Assembly: GCF_003336245.1 (NCBI RefSeq)
Contig: NZ_QPHM01000003.1
Span: 310,001-374,000 of the forward strand
Reading direction: 5' to 3'
DNA: 64,000 nt
Source of the DNA: Haloplanus salinus
GTDB lineage: Archaea; Halobacteriota; Halobacteria; Halobacteriales; Haloferacaceae
This document shows positions 34,593-43,179 of the stretch, in pieces. Within the stretch, counting starts at the first letter, position 1; each line of letters opens with the position of its first letter. The notes under the pieces were generated by a model. It did not search any database. It saw nothing but the letters and a program-made list of their open reading frames with translations, and was not told the origin of the DNA. The position numbers and the translations under genes were made by a program.

Positions 34593-35843
34593 ATGGCGAT
34601 TGAGGTCACGCGCACCTACGTTGGTTCCATCCAGAACCACCGGCAGGTCTGCGATGGCCTCGACTCGCTCGGAGACTCCGCCTCCAAGATCTGGAACGTC
34701 GCACGATGGACAACCGACCGCATCTGGGACGCAACCGGCGAAATCCCAGACGAGGGCGTGCTGAAATCGTATATGAAAAACCAAGCGTGCTGGAAAGATT
34801 TGAACGCACAATCCAGTCAGAAAGTCATCGAAGAACTTTCCGACGCTTTCCAGTCATGGTTCGACCTGCGACACAAGGTTGACGAGGCCAATCCACCCGG
34901 CTACCGAAAACGCGGTGACAATCGGCCACGAAGTACGGTTACGTTCAAAGAAGACGGATTCAAACACGACCCTGAGAACAACAGAGTTCGACTTTCGAAA
35001 GGCTCGAACCTCAAAGAATACTGGGCGGACTTCTTGCTCTGTGAGTATCAGACGCGCCCCGAGGTTGAATTCTCGGAGATCGAATCCGTGCAGAACGTTC
35101 GCGCAGTCTGGAACGGTGACGAGTGGGAGCTACACTTCGTCTGCAAAGTCGAACTCGAGCCCACCGACTCCACAGGTGACGGCGTGGCAGGCATCGATCT
35201 CGGCGTCACGAACATCGCCACGATCGCCTTCCCTGACGAGTACGTGCTGTACCCTGGCAACTCTCTCAAGCAGGACAAGCACTATTTCAAACGAGCGGAG
35301 TACGACACAGAGGGCGAGAACAGCCCGTCTGAGAAGTCGATGTGGGCACGTCGGAAACTCGCTGACCGCGAGACGCACTTCTACCACACGCTTACGAACG
35401 CCATCATCACCGAGTGTGTCGAGCGCGGTGTTAGGACGCTTGCGGTGAGTTGGCCTGAAGATATTCGAGATTTGGATCGGGGCAAGACTGGCAACAAGAA
35501 GTTGCACACGTGGGCGTTCGACCGTATCTATCAGTATCTGGCGTACAAGGGCGAGATTCGTGGCATTGAGGTGCTGAAAGAGAACGAGTGGAACACCTCG
35601 AAGACCTGCTCGAAGTGTGGCGACGATGCGAGTTCAAACCGTAAGCACCGTGGGTTGTACATCTGCCCGTCGTGCGGGTTGGTCGGGAACGCGGATTGTA
35701 ATGGGGCAGAGAACATGCGACAGAAGATAACTCCGAGTCCTCATGGAGAGGATAGGAGTAACGGCTGTGTGGCACAGCCATCGGTACACCTGTTCGATTC
35801 AGAGAGTGGGGCGTTCGCCCCGCGAGAACAGGTCGTGTCGTAG
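34593..35843 (+). CDS. tnpB: TnpB with the canonical RuvC-II glutamate missing
   Basis: This 416-residue TnpB opens MAIEVTRTYVGSIQNHRQVC. D202 is present in AGIDLGVTN and D368 in NADCNGAEN, and the zinc ribbon is intact (CSKCGD ... CPSCGL). At the second catalytic position, where other TnpBs read V-x-EDL, this protein reads LAVSWPEDIRDL, so serine (about S286) stands in the glutamate place. It may be a nuclease-dead, TldR-like protein or belong to the TnpB groups that place the glutamate elsewhere; the acidic residues two or three positions later (P-E-D) are candidates. A TATA-like AT stretch lies about 25 bases upstream. A typical right end (GAAGCCCCGCC, TCACGGTGGGGAGGATGTCAC) follows at about 35869-35905. 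Confidence 0.85.
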   Translation: MAIEVTRTYVGSIQNHRQVCDGLDSLGDSASKIWNVARWTTDRIWDATGEIPDEGVLKSYMKNQACWKDLNAQSSQKVIEELSDAFQSWFDLRHKVDEANPPGYRKRGDNRPRSTVTFKEDGFKHDPENNRVRLSKGSNLKEYWADFLLCEYQTRPEVEFSEIESVQNVRAVWNGDEWELHFVCKVELEPTDSTGDGVAGIDLGVTNIATIAFPDEYVLYPGNSLKQDKHYFKRAEYDTEGENSPSEKSMWARRKLADRETHFYHTLTNAIITECVERGVRTLAVSWPEDIRDLDRGKTGNKKLHTWAFDRIYQYLAYKGEIRGIEVLKENEWNTSKTCSKCGDDASSNRKHRGLYICPSCGLVGNADCNGAENMRQKITPSPHGEDRSNGCVAQPSVHLFDSESGAFAPREQVVS

Positions 35844-35865
35844 ACCAGCAAATATCCCACCTGCG

Positions 35866-35905
35866 GTACGGGAAGCCCCGCCGGTCACGGTGGGGAGGAT
35901 GTCAC
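35866..35905 (+). mobile_element. Right end of the 34.6 kb TnpB element
   Basis: GCCCCGCC and GGTGGGG around the core GGTCAC form the end hairpin seen in many haloarchaeal IS1341-type elements, finishing in GGATGTCAC at about 35905. The RNA guide of this TnpB would be expected to include this hairpin. Confidence 0.5.
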
Positions 35906-36090
35906 TCTGCTGGACTGCGGATATATCCGGCTGATTCGTGTGGGGGTGGGGCCTAGCAGATCGGGAGGCTACACTACCAACTCACGATCGTGTTTCGGTC
36001 GTCGGATCATCGAAAGGGGTGGTTAGAGGTCTGAGTCCTGGCGGACTCGCTGTGCTACGGGTCGCTACAGGTCTACTCAGTCGGTAGACA

Positions 36091-37857
36091 TCACCGATCA
36101 CCACTCATGTGAGCGCTCTGGTCGTCGGTCGATCGGTCGACGATGGTCAGGGTGCTGTCCCGGCGCGTTTCGAACGTCGGGTCACCGTTGTACCACCGCT
36201 TCACGACATCCTCGCATCGAACCACGTCACCCTCTCGCAGCTCTGGGTGGCGGTGTGAACGGATTAGCGTCCGGCCGTCGTCCGTCGGGTCGGGCGTCGG
36301 TCGCGTCTCGTCCCACTCGCTCTTCTTCCAGATTGCGAACTTGATGACGCCGGTATCGTCGCTCAGCAGGCCAGCCTGCTTGATCGCGGGATGGGTATCC
36401 TCGAACAACCGGAGGACCGTCCCCTGGGTCGAGAATCGCCCCCGCGTCGACGTTACTGACGTGTACCGGACGTTGCCAACCGTCAGGACGTTCCGTGGGT
36501 CGGTTGCCTCGGCATCGGCCTGGCGGAGCAGCGCCTGGGTCGGCTCGGCGCCGTCATGCAGCTGCTGTGCGAGGCCGATTCCGAGCGTGAGTCTGGACTT
36601 GCGGATCTCGACCACCCGGTCGAACGCCTCGCTCAGCAGTCGGTCCACCATTCGGGAGACCTGGTCGTGCTGGTCGGGGTCGAGTTCGACGAGCGGTCGG
36701 ATTCGCTCGCGGTACGCCGCAGCTGCGCGTTCGGCACGAGCCTCGGCGAGCTGGGCCGGCGACGGACGCTGTGCAGCGTACTCGTCGTACCGGTTGGCCA
36801 GCCACTTCGCATGGCCCACGAGTTCGACAGTTCCTGGCTGGATATCCGGATCGGTCCGGGCAGTCAGGATACCGTCGGTCACCCGGCGCATCTCGGCTGC
36901 GACAGCGAGGGAGTACTCGATCGATTCGAGTGAACTCCGTGCGAACTGCTCGGGTTCGTCGAACAGGTCCCCGAGTGGGGTGAGTCGCCCATCAGGCGTC
37001 TGCACTTCCAACTCGGCCGTCGGAACACCCTCGGTGGTATCCTCGGGTGTCGGGTCAGTCGGGATGTCGAGTGCGCGGAGTCGGCGCAGGCGTGCCTGTT
37101 CGGCAGCCGGCAGCGTCTCCAGCAGCTCGTGATCGATACCACTGTCTCTGTCCAGTGACCGAGCGCGAGGGGATCGCACTGAGACGAATCGGCTCCGGGC
37201 AGGCTCTTGCGTCGTCGCGGATGCCGTCCGGGGCATCGTCGGCTCGAGGCCACTCGCAACGCCGATCATGCGCTCACCACTCGGGTCGACGAGCGTCGGG
37301 CCCGCCGTGTGGTCGTACGTGATCGCGAACGTCGTCTGCTGGTCACCGGATTGCTCGGCGAACAGAAAACTGGCGTTCGTTCCGGTCGCCGCGGCGACAT
37401 CTCCGGCCCTGTCGGGGTCGTAGAGCGTGTCGCCGGGCGTCCAGTTGGCGTCGATCCGGCTCGCTGCGAGTCGCCCGGTCGGGGCAACCACAGGGTCGCC
37501 GTCAGCGGTGTGGCCGTAGACGCCGTCGACGGGTTCCGTTCGGGAGCCGTACTCGCCTTTCGAGGCGGTCCGTTCGGTGTATCCCGTCGACTCGGGTGCC
37601 GTCCCGTCGGTCGCGGTGCTCGTCGACAACTCGGTATCGTCTTCGACGAGCGCGTGCAGCAATCCCGAGAGTGCCCGCACCAATGCGGAGCGGTCGTCAA
37701 CGGAATCGGCACGCTTGCTGTGCTCCCGGTCGGCCCGGAAGGCTGGGGATGGCGTGTCGGTCGGCCGCGTGAGAGCGGTCGGATCTGTCGTGTTCGGTTC
37801 TGTCGTCGCGTCTTGAGTTCCCGATAACTTCTTATCAGGTTGGTTGCTACTGTTCAT
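36091..37857 (-). CDS. Large plasmid-type protein with C-terminal RPA-like OB fold
   Basis: This is a 588-residue protein. Residues 1-220 are hydrophilic and low in complexity. From about 230 a helical region is present (ELLETLPAAEQARLRRLRAL ... SSLESIEYSLAVAAEMRRVT ... VSRMVDRLLSEAFDRVVEIR). Residues of about 465-575 form an OB fold (STQGTVLRLFEDTHPAIKQA, then GLLSDDTGVIKFAIWKKSEW, then REGDVVRCEDVVKRWYNGDP), related to those at 5380 and 13288. An 18-residue insert in the OB fold (about 525-542) is unique to this copy. It probably binds single-stranded DNA. An inverted repeat lies about 165 bases upstream of the start. Confidence 0.65.
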   Translation of the reverse strand: MNSSNQPDKKLSGTQDATTEPNTTDPTALTRPTDTPSPAFRADREHSKRADSVDDRSALVRALSGLLHALVEDDTELSTSTATDGTAPESTGYTERTASKGEYGSRTEPVDGVYGHTADGDPVVAPTGRLAASRIDANWTPGDTLYDPDRAGDVAAATGTNASFLFAEQSGDQQTTFAITYDHTAGPTLVDPSGERMIGVASGLEPTMPRTASATTQEPARSRFVSVRSPRARSLDRDSGIDHELLETLPAAEQARLRRLRALDIPTDPTPEDTTEGVPTAELEVQTPDGRLTPLGDLFDEPEQFARSSLESIEYSLAVAAEMRRVTDGILTARTDPDIQPGTVELVGHAKWLANRYDEYAAQRPSPAQLAEARAERAAAAYRERIRPLVELDPDQHDQVSRMVDRLLSEAFDRVVEIRKSRLTLGIGLAQQLHDGAEPTQALLRQADAEATDPRNVLTVGNVRYTSVTSTRGRFSTQGTVLRLFEDTHPAIKQAGLLSDDTGVIKFAIWKKSEWDETRPTPDPTDDGRTLIRSHRHPELREGDVVRCEDVVKRWYNGDPTFETRRDSTLTIVDRSTDDQSAHMSGDR

Positions 37858-38350
37858 TGGAATTCCAACATTCCATTCGTGAGGCTCTTGTACAGCCTCA
37901 CATTCTACACCGACCAGCGGTGCTTAGGTTTATCGCCGATACAAGGGCTTAGACGTTTGTTTTCGAAGTGTTTCCCACATAGACCCCACAGCCACTTCGA
38001 CTGAGTTTCCATCAGGCCGTAGTTACCCCACGCTGTACGAGTGGGATGTTTGTGGGGTAACTACTACTGGAAAGCGTAGTTTGCCTGCCGTTATCCTATT
38101 AACTACTCGGCGGCCGTTTAGATAACTGAAAGCCTCTATAATTATCCAAACACACCACAATCAGGTCTGTAGATAACGATACGACCAGAAAATTATGTTG
38201 AGAATTCTCCCGACGAGCTTGAGATAGTCTACGAAATCTTCACAAACGGTACGAGGTGGATATCACGGGTATCGTCCAACCGTATTGAGCGTGCGCGTGC
38301 TGCACAGTACATCGAGTATGAGGCTGTCGAGCACGCGCAGATTGCTATCG
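37858..38350. other. Intergenic region with control elements and possible gene debris
   Basis: This holds the promoter side of the large OB-fold gene and the second dispersed inverted repeat. On the plus strand, 38179-38349 reads IRPENYVENSPDELEIVYEI and RIERARAAQYIEYEAVEHAQ without a start codon, and may be the remains of a gene. It runs toward the HEPN gene end. Confidence 0.4.
38022..38061. repeat. Dispersed inverted repeat, copy b
   Basis: GTTACCCCAC (38022-38031) and GTGGGGTAAC (38052-38061) are a perfect 10-bp inverted repeat with a 20-base centre. It lies upstream of the large OB-fold protein gene (start at 37857, minus strand). Confidence 0.8.
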
Positions 38351-38749
38351 CTACTCCGACGAGGTACAGAGGTCCTCCATGTCATCGACGAGTTGCTGGG
38401 TTCGTGAGAGGAGCGCGTCGACATCCTCATCAAGTTCGTCGTACCCGTAGTCGGCCTGCTGTCGGAGCTCCGAAAGTTGACTGAAGAAGCGACCGTCCCG
38501 CCGTGGGGCGTCGTCAGCAGCGATGATTTCCGAGCCAAACAAGGAAAGAACGCCACCGTGGGATGTGGGCTCGAACCCGCGGTCGTAGAGGACTGCTTGG
38601 ATGGCGTGGAACGCGGCGTAATAGAGGCGGTTGATCACTGCAGCGTCCGAGAGGTCGGCCGCTCGCGCTTTCGTGGCGTCGTCGAGTGCCTGCTGGGCCT
38701 GCTGGAATTCTCGGGTGACAGCAGGATCCGTGTCGTCAGAGTCAGGCAT
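38351..38749 (-). CDS. HEPN-domain toxin of an MNT-HEPN pair
   Basis: This 132-residue protein starts at the ATG complementary to 38747-38749 (MPDSDDTDPAVTREFQQAQQ). It is a four-helix HEPN protein with INRLYYAAFHAIQAVLYDRG at about 39-58, giving the R-x6-H pattern of HEPN ribonucleases (R41 ... H48). It ends in a helical tail. With the nucleotidyltransferase gene directly upstream and overlapping by 8 bases it forms a type VII toxin-antitoxin module, in which the MNT protein blocks HEPN by modifying a residue near its active site. Such modules stabilise plasmids or act in defence. Confidence 0.8.
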   Translation of the reverse strand: MPDSDDTDPAVTREFQQAQQALDDATKARAADLSDAAVINRLYYAAFHAIQAVLYDRGFEPTSHGGVLSLFGSEIIAADDAPRRDGRFFSQLSELRQQADYGYDELDEDVDALLSRTQQLVDDMEDLCTSSE

Positions 38750-39107
38750 ACGAGCGCCCCTCAGTGACGACGTTTCGGATGAACGGATTCCCCTCTCGAC
38801 GGTAGCGATCGAATGTGGTTCCCGAGAGGATGTGGAGTTCGATGGCAGGCCCATATTCGATCGTCACGTCGAGGGCGATATCGCGGAGTGAGTCGGCGGT
38901 GACATCGCGATCGGTCTCTTCGTCGAGAACGATGAGAACGTCAACGTCGCTCGACCGCCCGTGGGCGTCGCCGCGGACTGTCGAGCCGAAGACGTATAGT
39001 TCGACGATCTCGTCGCCGTGCCGGGACCGCGCTCGGTCGACGAACGCCGCCGCTGCATCGGTATGGGCGTCGGCGGGGAGTGACTCGGACGCGGTCTCGT
39101 CACTCAT
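38742..39107 (-). CDS. MNT-type nucleotidyltransferase antitoxin
   Basis: This 121-residue protein starts at the ATG complementary to 39105-39107 (MSDETASESLPADAHTDAAA). It contains the minimal nucleotidyltransferase motif LYVFGSTVRGDAHGRSSDVD then VLIVLDEET, giving GS-x9-DxD. It begins the MNT-HEPN operon and should be the antitoxin, transferring AMP groups to HEPN. The TATA element of the operon is probably the AT stretch at about 39129-39140 (TTTATATTTCC on the plus strand). Confidence 0.82.
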   Translation of the reverse strand: MSDETASESLPADAHTDAAAAFVDRARSRHGDEIVELYVFGSTVRGDAHGRSSDVDVLIVLDEETDRDVTADSLRDIALDVTIEYGPAIELHILSGTTFDRYRREGNPFIRNVVTEGRSYA

Positions 39108-39416
39108 GCATTGAGATACGCGCTTCGGTATCATTTATATTTCCCTGGTGAAGAACGCACGGTCACTTGGCAGAAGATGGAATGCTGTCAGGACTGCGGA
39201 GGATGAGAATCACGAGGACGCCAACGTGACGAAAAACAGTAGCAGCCAACTCCTTCGCAGCCTGACTAGAGATGAGGATGGCGTGCTCGCGGATATCCGA
39301 TTTTCGTTCGGTATGCCACCGAATTGTTAGAAGAAACCGTGAGCGAGGGAGGTAGTTTATCATCGACAAGGGGATGCGGAGACCCGAATGCGAAGTCCGG
39401 TGCTCCGTGAATACCT
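39108..39416. promoter_or_regulatory. Divergent promoter region of the MNT-HEPN operon and TFB gene
   Basis: AT-rich stretches next to 39130 (toward the MNT gene) and at about 39352-39362 (TAGTTTATCATC, about 60 bases before the TFB ATG) are TATA candidates. No gene is recognised between them. Confidence 0.4.
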
Positions 39417-40391
39417 ATGGCACTGAGAGACATCTACGAGCGGAGGTTCGACGAGGACATCCCCGCCGCCGGGCAGTCCAGCAGCGGCTGTCCCGAGTGC
39501 GGTGGGATCGTCCACACGAACAGCATCGAGACGGCCTGCGAGGACTGCGGACTGGTCGTTGAGGACCGCCCGATCGACCACGGCCCAGAGTGGCGGGCAT
39601 TCGACGATGACGAGCGCGACAGGCGCGAGCGAACCGGGCCACCGCTGACGCCGACCCGCCACGACCGAGGGCTGTCAGGCGAAATCGGCTTCGACAGGAC
39701 CGACGCGAACGGCACCACGCTATCGGGACAGAAGCGTCACCAGATCGCTCGCCTCCGTCGCGAGCACCGGCGTGGGCGGTGGTCCAGCAAGGCCGATCAG
39801 AATCTCGCCCACGGCTTTTCGGAAGTTCGACGGATCGTCGGCGCACTCGATCTCCCACGGAGCCTCCGCGACCAGGCCTGTCGCCTCTACCGAACTGCTG
39901 CCGGCGAGGACCTCATCCGTGGCCGGTCGATCGAGGCGATGGCTGCCGCCAGCGTCTACGCCGCGTGTCGGTGTGCCGGGCTGCCCCGAACGCTCCAGGA
40001 AGTCAGCGTGACCTCGGCAGTCTCCCACGAGCGCGTTCAGAACGCATACAGCGTGCTCAACCGGGAGCTCGAACTGCCGACGGTACCGATGGAGCCTCTC
40101 GAGTACGTCCCGAGAGTCACCTCGGCACTCGACCTCTCTGCGGGGACCCGCCAGCGAGCAGCGGCGCTCGCGAAACAGGCAGTGCGCACCGGTGTCGCGA
40201 ACGGATACAATCCCGCGGGTGTCGCGGCTGGCTGTGTGTATCAGGCAGCCAGAGAACAGGACGAACGGGTCACCCAGGCAGCGCTCGCCGACGCTGCCGA
40301 GGTCACCCCGATGACGGTTCGTGCGCGGTGGAACGAACTCCAGACCGTCCTCGACGGTGGAGACGAGCAGCCTCGGCGGGGGAACGCGTGA
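39417..40391 (+). CDS. tfb: Transcription initiation factor B (TFB)
   Basis: This 324-residue full-length archaeal TFB has a zinc ribbon CPEC ... CEDC (about 25-44), a B-reader/linker (PPLTPTRHDRGLSGEIG, about 74-90) and two cyclin repeats, the first starting SEVRRIVGALDLPRSLRDQA and containing SIEAMAAASVYAACRCAG, the second with YVPRVTSALDLSAGTRQRAA and PAGVAAGCVYQAAREQDERV. It recruits RNA polymerase with TBP at the promoter. Haloarchaea carry many TFB genes, and plasmid-borne copies may steer expression to plasmid genes. It is followed, with a 4-base overlap, by a small zinc-protein gene. A truncated relative is at 12099. Confidence 0.92.
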   Translation: MALRDIYERRFDEDIPAAGQSSSGCPECGGIVHTNSIETACEDCGLVVEDRPIDHGPEWRAFDDDERDRRERTGPPLTPTRHDRGLSGEIGFDRTDANGTTLSGQKRHQIARLRREHRRGRWSSKADQNLAHGFSEVRRIVGALDLPRSLRDQACRLYRTAAGEDLIRGRSIEAMAAASVYAACRCAGLPRTLQEVSVTSAVSHERVQNAYSVLNRELELPTVPMEPLEYVPRVTSALDLSAGTRQRAAALAKQAVRTGVANGYNPAGVAAGCVYQAAREQDERVTQAALADAAEVTPMTVRARWNELQTVLDGGDEQPRRGNA

Positions 40392-40630
40392 CTTCATCAG
40401 CGGGTGCGGAAGGCACAGCTGGTAGCTCCGAACAGGTCATCGATATCGAGCGGGCCGGCTGGAGACCGGGAGCGCCCTGCCCGGCGTGCGGTCACGGAAA
40501 CGTTCACACGGTCGTCCGTGCCGGCGTCCTGTTCCGCGACAGCGGGAGCTGGGAGCTCGAAGAGATACTGGGGGTGTACGAGACGTTCTGTCCAAACTGC
40601 GACTGGCTGCCACCCGTCCGCCGAGAGTGA
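40388..40630 (+). CDS. Small two-CxxC zinc protein downstream of TFB
   Basis: This 80-residue protein starts at GTG 40388 within the TFB stop (GTGA overlap), implying coupled translation. It contains PGAPCPACGHGNVHTVVRAG and a second knuckle ETFCPNCDW, together a likely zinc ribbon. Function unknown. The coupling suggests it acts with TFB or is simply co-expressed. I do not know a family name. Confidence 0.65.
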   Translation: MTSSAGAEGTAGSSEQVIDIERAGWRPGAPCPACGHGNVHTVVRAGVLFRDSGSWELEEILGVYETFCPNCDWLPPVRRE

Positions 40631-40774
40631 GTCTCGGCTGGCAGTAGCGCGGTAGCGGAGAGCTTCGAGATTGCTATTTAGCGAATGCAAATGAGCGAGG
40701 GATCATCGAGCGAACGCCTGAACTCGGTCAGTCAGGACTCGCTCGGCTGGTCCCCACACCTGCAATGAGTACTG

Positions 40775-42250
40775 ATTCAGCAAATGCGAGGTGGAGCCCC
40801 GACCTCCACGGACGAGCGAAGCGAGTGAGTAGGCCGGGGAGGAACCCGACACGACACAACCCACGTACACCGGCCGACCGACTCCCGAACCTGCAAGTAC
40901 CGTCGCCCCCTCTCTGAACTATGGACGTGCGTCGAACAGCCGTCGTGAAACTCATCATTTCCGACGAGCCACGCGACGCACTCCACCGAACCAGCGACCA
41001 ATTCCTGTACTGCGCGAACCGAACTAGCGAATATTGCTGGTCCAACACGTCCTACACCGAGTGCAAAACCAACAAGCGAGAAGTACGGGACGCACTCTAC
41101 GCCGAACTCCGAGCGGAGACAGAATTACCAGCACAACTCGTCCAAGCCGCGATTCGTCGCGCCGTTGAAGCCGTTAAAAGCGTTGTCGAACGCTGGAAGA
41201 AGAAACAGCGCGTCTCTCAACCGACGTTCACCGCCGAGACGATGGACTACGACACGCGGAGCGCGACCTTCTACCGTAACAACGTGTCGCTCGCAACCGT
41301 CGAAGGCCGAGTCGAACCCTCGTTCATCCTCCCGGCAGACAGTCCGACGCCCTACGAGCGGTACGTCCTTTCTGAGGACTACGAGTTCCGTGAGAGCACG
41401 CTTCGGTACGACGCGACCACCGACGAGTTCTACCTCCACGTTTCGACTCGGCGAGTAAACGACGAAGACGCAGAGGCTTCTACAGATACCGGGCACTCAG
41501 ACCAAACAGTCCTCGGTATCGACCTTGGCGTCAATTCGTTGGCCGTCTCCTCTACGGGAACGTTCTGGAAAGGAGACGACTATGACCACTGGTGTCGTGA
41601 ATTCGAGAAGCGACGTGGTGAGATGCAAAAGCGCGCCACTCAAGCCGGGCACAACGCCTTGCTTCGACTCGGTAAGCGTGAAGAAGCATGGCGGAAACAA
41701 TACATCCACACCGTCGCTAACGAGCTTGTCTCGGAGGCCATCGACTACGGCTGCGACGTAATCGTGTTCGAGGACTTGACCGATATTCGAGAGCGGCTTC
41801 CGCACGCGACGTGGCACCACATCTGGGCGTTTCGGCGCCTGTTCGAGTACGTCGAGTACAAAGCGCCTGAGCAGGGTGTCTTCGTGGAGCAGGTTGAGCC
41901 GAACTACACGAGTCAACGCTGTTCTCGAATGGATTGTGGGTTCACGCACGAAGACAACCGCGACGGAGAGCACTTCGAGTGCCAGAAGTGCGGGTACGAA
42001 GTGAACGCGGACTACAATGCTGCGAAGAACATCGGTGTGCGGTACGCTCGAAAGCAGATTCATAGACTCCGTTCCTCGCCTACGTCGGAGAGTGGAGACG
42101 CACGAGTAGACGTGCGTTTGAATGGTGGGACGTTGAGCGGCGAGAGTCACCAGCCTATTGCTGGCGACTGATGGCCGGGAGTCCACATCAAAGCCCCACC
42201 CTCAACGAACCGAGGCGCGGTGCGCCGAGGGAGTAGGCTGGGGTAGTTTA
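40775..42250 (+). mobile_element. IS1341-type TnpB element, copy 1 (intact)
   Basis: This copy and the inverted copy at 56461-57937 share ends, which fixes both boundaries: left end ATTCAGCA near 40775, right end GGGGTAGTTTA near 42250, giving about 1476 bases in each case. The right end carries a long hairpin (AGCCCCACCCTCAACGA ... GGGAGTAGGCTGGGGT). The base run before the left end differs between copies (ACTG and TTGA). No TnpA is present. On its right the element abuts a pcna fragment. Confidence 0.75.
40921..42171 (+). CDS. tnpB: TnpB, IS200/IS605-family RNA-guided nuclease (intact)
   Basis: This 416-residue TnpB begins MDVRRTAVVKLIISDEPRDA. All catalytic residues are present: D201 in GIDLGVNSLAV, E284 in VIVFEDLTDIRE and D364 in NADYNAAKN, with the zinc ribbon CSRMDC ... 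CQKCGY. It is the reference copy for two others in the window: 56538 (single-base deletion) and the more distant 19920 (hairpin insertion). It should be a working RNA-guided endonuclease. A guide RNA from the 3' end and right end (about 42080-42250) is expected. Confidence 0.92.
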   Translation: MDVRRTAVVKLIISDEPRDALHRTSDQFLYCANRTSEYCWSNTSYTECKTNKREVRDALYAELRAETELPAQLVQAAIRRAVEAVKSVVERWKKKQRVSQPTFTAETMDYDTRSATFYRNNVSLATVEGRVEPSFILPADSPTPYERYVLSEDYEFRESTLRYDATTDEFYLHVSTRRVNDEDAEASTDTGHSDQTVLGIDLGVNSLAVSSTGTFWKGDDYDHWCREFEKRRGEMQKRATQAGHNALLRLGKREEAWRKQYIHTVANELVSEAIDYGCDVIVFEDLTDIRERLPHATWHHIWAFRRLFEYVEYKAPEQGVFVEQVEPNYTSQRCSRMDCGFTHEDNRDGEHFECQKCGYEVNADYNAAKNIGVRYARKQIHRLRSSPTSESGDARVDVRLNGGTLSGESHQPIAGD

Positions 42251-42252
42251 CT

Positions 42253-42405
42253 CTGGACTACTGCAAGAAGCTCGTCCGGACGATCCCGGCGGGGACGCCA
42301 GTAACGCTCGACCTCGGCGAGGACTTCCCACTGATCCTCTCCTACGAACTCGCCGATGGCGATGGCACCATCACCCGGATGCTCGCGCCGCGGATCGAGA
42401 CCTGA
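42253..42405 (+). pseudogene. pcn: 3' fragment of a PCNA sliding clamp gene
   Basis: The 50 codons from 42253 read LDYCKKLVRTIPAGTPVTLD, LGEDFPLILSYELADGDGTI and TRMLAPRIET, then stop. This is the C-terminus of archaeal PCNA (compare LDYLKDMNKAIP ... LGEEFPVKI ... YMLAPRI). The fragment begins 3 bases after the right end of the TnpB element. The sequence on the element's other side does not encode the rest of PCNA, so the 5' four-fifths of the gene are missing here. A plasmid-borne PCNA was lost by insertion and deletion. Confidence 0.8.
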
Positions 42406-42456
42406 TTGCCTCGAACCAGACGGGGCCCGTACCCGATTTACACCACACCCACAACG

Positions 42457-42894
42457 ATGTCAACCAACTATCGAAGATCCACGCATCGTGCCCGGAGGTA
42501 TCGCGGCGAGCGAACCGTCGGCGGCTGTCTCGTCTACGCCGGCGACGATATCCTCGATAAACACCTGTTCGTCCATGCGGTCTCGCCGGGTGGATTCGAC
42601 TGGGGGGCGGATGCCGATGACGACCGCGCCTGCCAGCTGGCAATCGCCCTGCTCGCTCCGACGTTCGGGCTCGAAGTCGCCGTCGACGACTTCCGGGTGC
42701 TTAGCGATAGACGCTGGTCAGCAGTCGGCGCATCCGACTCTATTGTTAAATACGATGTCGCTTCAGACTGTCCTGCGATGTGCCGAGACGTCCCACAGCA
42801 GGCCGATCTAGCGTCGAGACGGGGCCATCGATTTCCAAAAGCGTACAGATCACGGCTTAGCACGGCCGCCCGGAGGGTGAATGACTGCCCGTGA
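42457..42894 (+). CDS. DUF6166-like protein
   Basis: This is a 145-residue protein starting at ATG 42457 (MSTNYRRSTHRARRYRGERT). Residues 14-75 follow the small DUF6166 pattern I recall from haloarchaeal plasmids: RYRGERTVGGCLVYAGDDIL, then HAVSPGGFDWGADADDD and CQLAIALLAPTFG. The C-terminal 55 residues do not look like the family and are rich in Arg and Cys, so a frameshift near 42720 is possible. It overlaps the start of the small zinc gene by 14 bases. Function unknown. Confidence 0.55.
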   Translation: MSTNYRRSTHRARRYRGERTVGGCLVYAGDDILDKHLFVHAVSPGGFDWGADADDDRACQLAIALLAPTFGLEVAVDDFRVLSDRRWSAVGASDSIVKYDVASDCPAMCRDVPQQADLASRRGHRFPKAYRSRLSTAARRVNDCP

Positions 42895-43078
42895 ACGGCT
42901 CCGAATGCACCTCGCACAGGCGCTTACCCGGGCAGATTCACCCGACGTTCGAGAGCACATCCGGGCCGCACTCTGCGAGTGGGAGAATCTGCCACCGACC
43001 CCGTTGGTCGAGTGTCCAGTCTGTGGCCGAGTCGGGCTTCCCGAGCGTATCGTCTGTCACGACTGTGACGCAGAATGA
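42881..43078 (+). CDS. Small zinc-ribbon protein, paralogue of 4960-5193
   Basis: This 65-residue protein starts at ATG 42881, right after the Shine-Dalgarno-like GGAGGGTGA. It has a helical half (RERLRMHLAQALTRADSPDV) and a zinc ribbon (VECPVC ... CHDC). Its paralogue at 4960 has lost one cysteine. Both occur beside replication-type genes, here the pcna fragment and DUF6166. The conserved helix-plus-ribbon form suggests binding to a nucleic acid or a protein partner. Function unknown. Confidence 0.7.
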   Translation: MTARERLRMHLAQALTRADSPDVREHIRAALCEWENLPPTPLVECPVCGRVGLPERIVCHDCDAE

Positions 43079-43179
43079 GCCAGCCAGTGGCCTCCACATC
43101 GGGGGACGGGGGTGAACACGCCGTTCGGAGGGACGCTCCAGCGATTTATCGAACCTAAGAGGGTACAGGTGGCTGAATC

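Noticed and set aside
40660-40774. Possible 5' part of the interrupted pcna on the left of the TnpB element
   Set aside because: The in-frame translation up to the element does not resemble any PCNA region, so the rest of the gene is absent.
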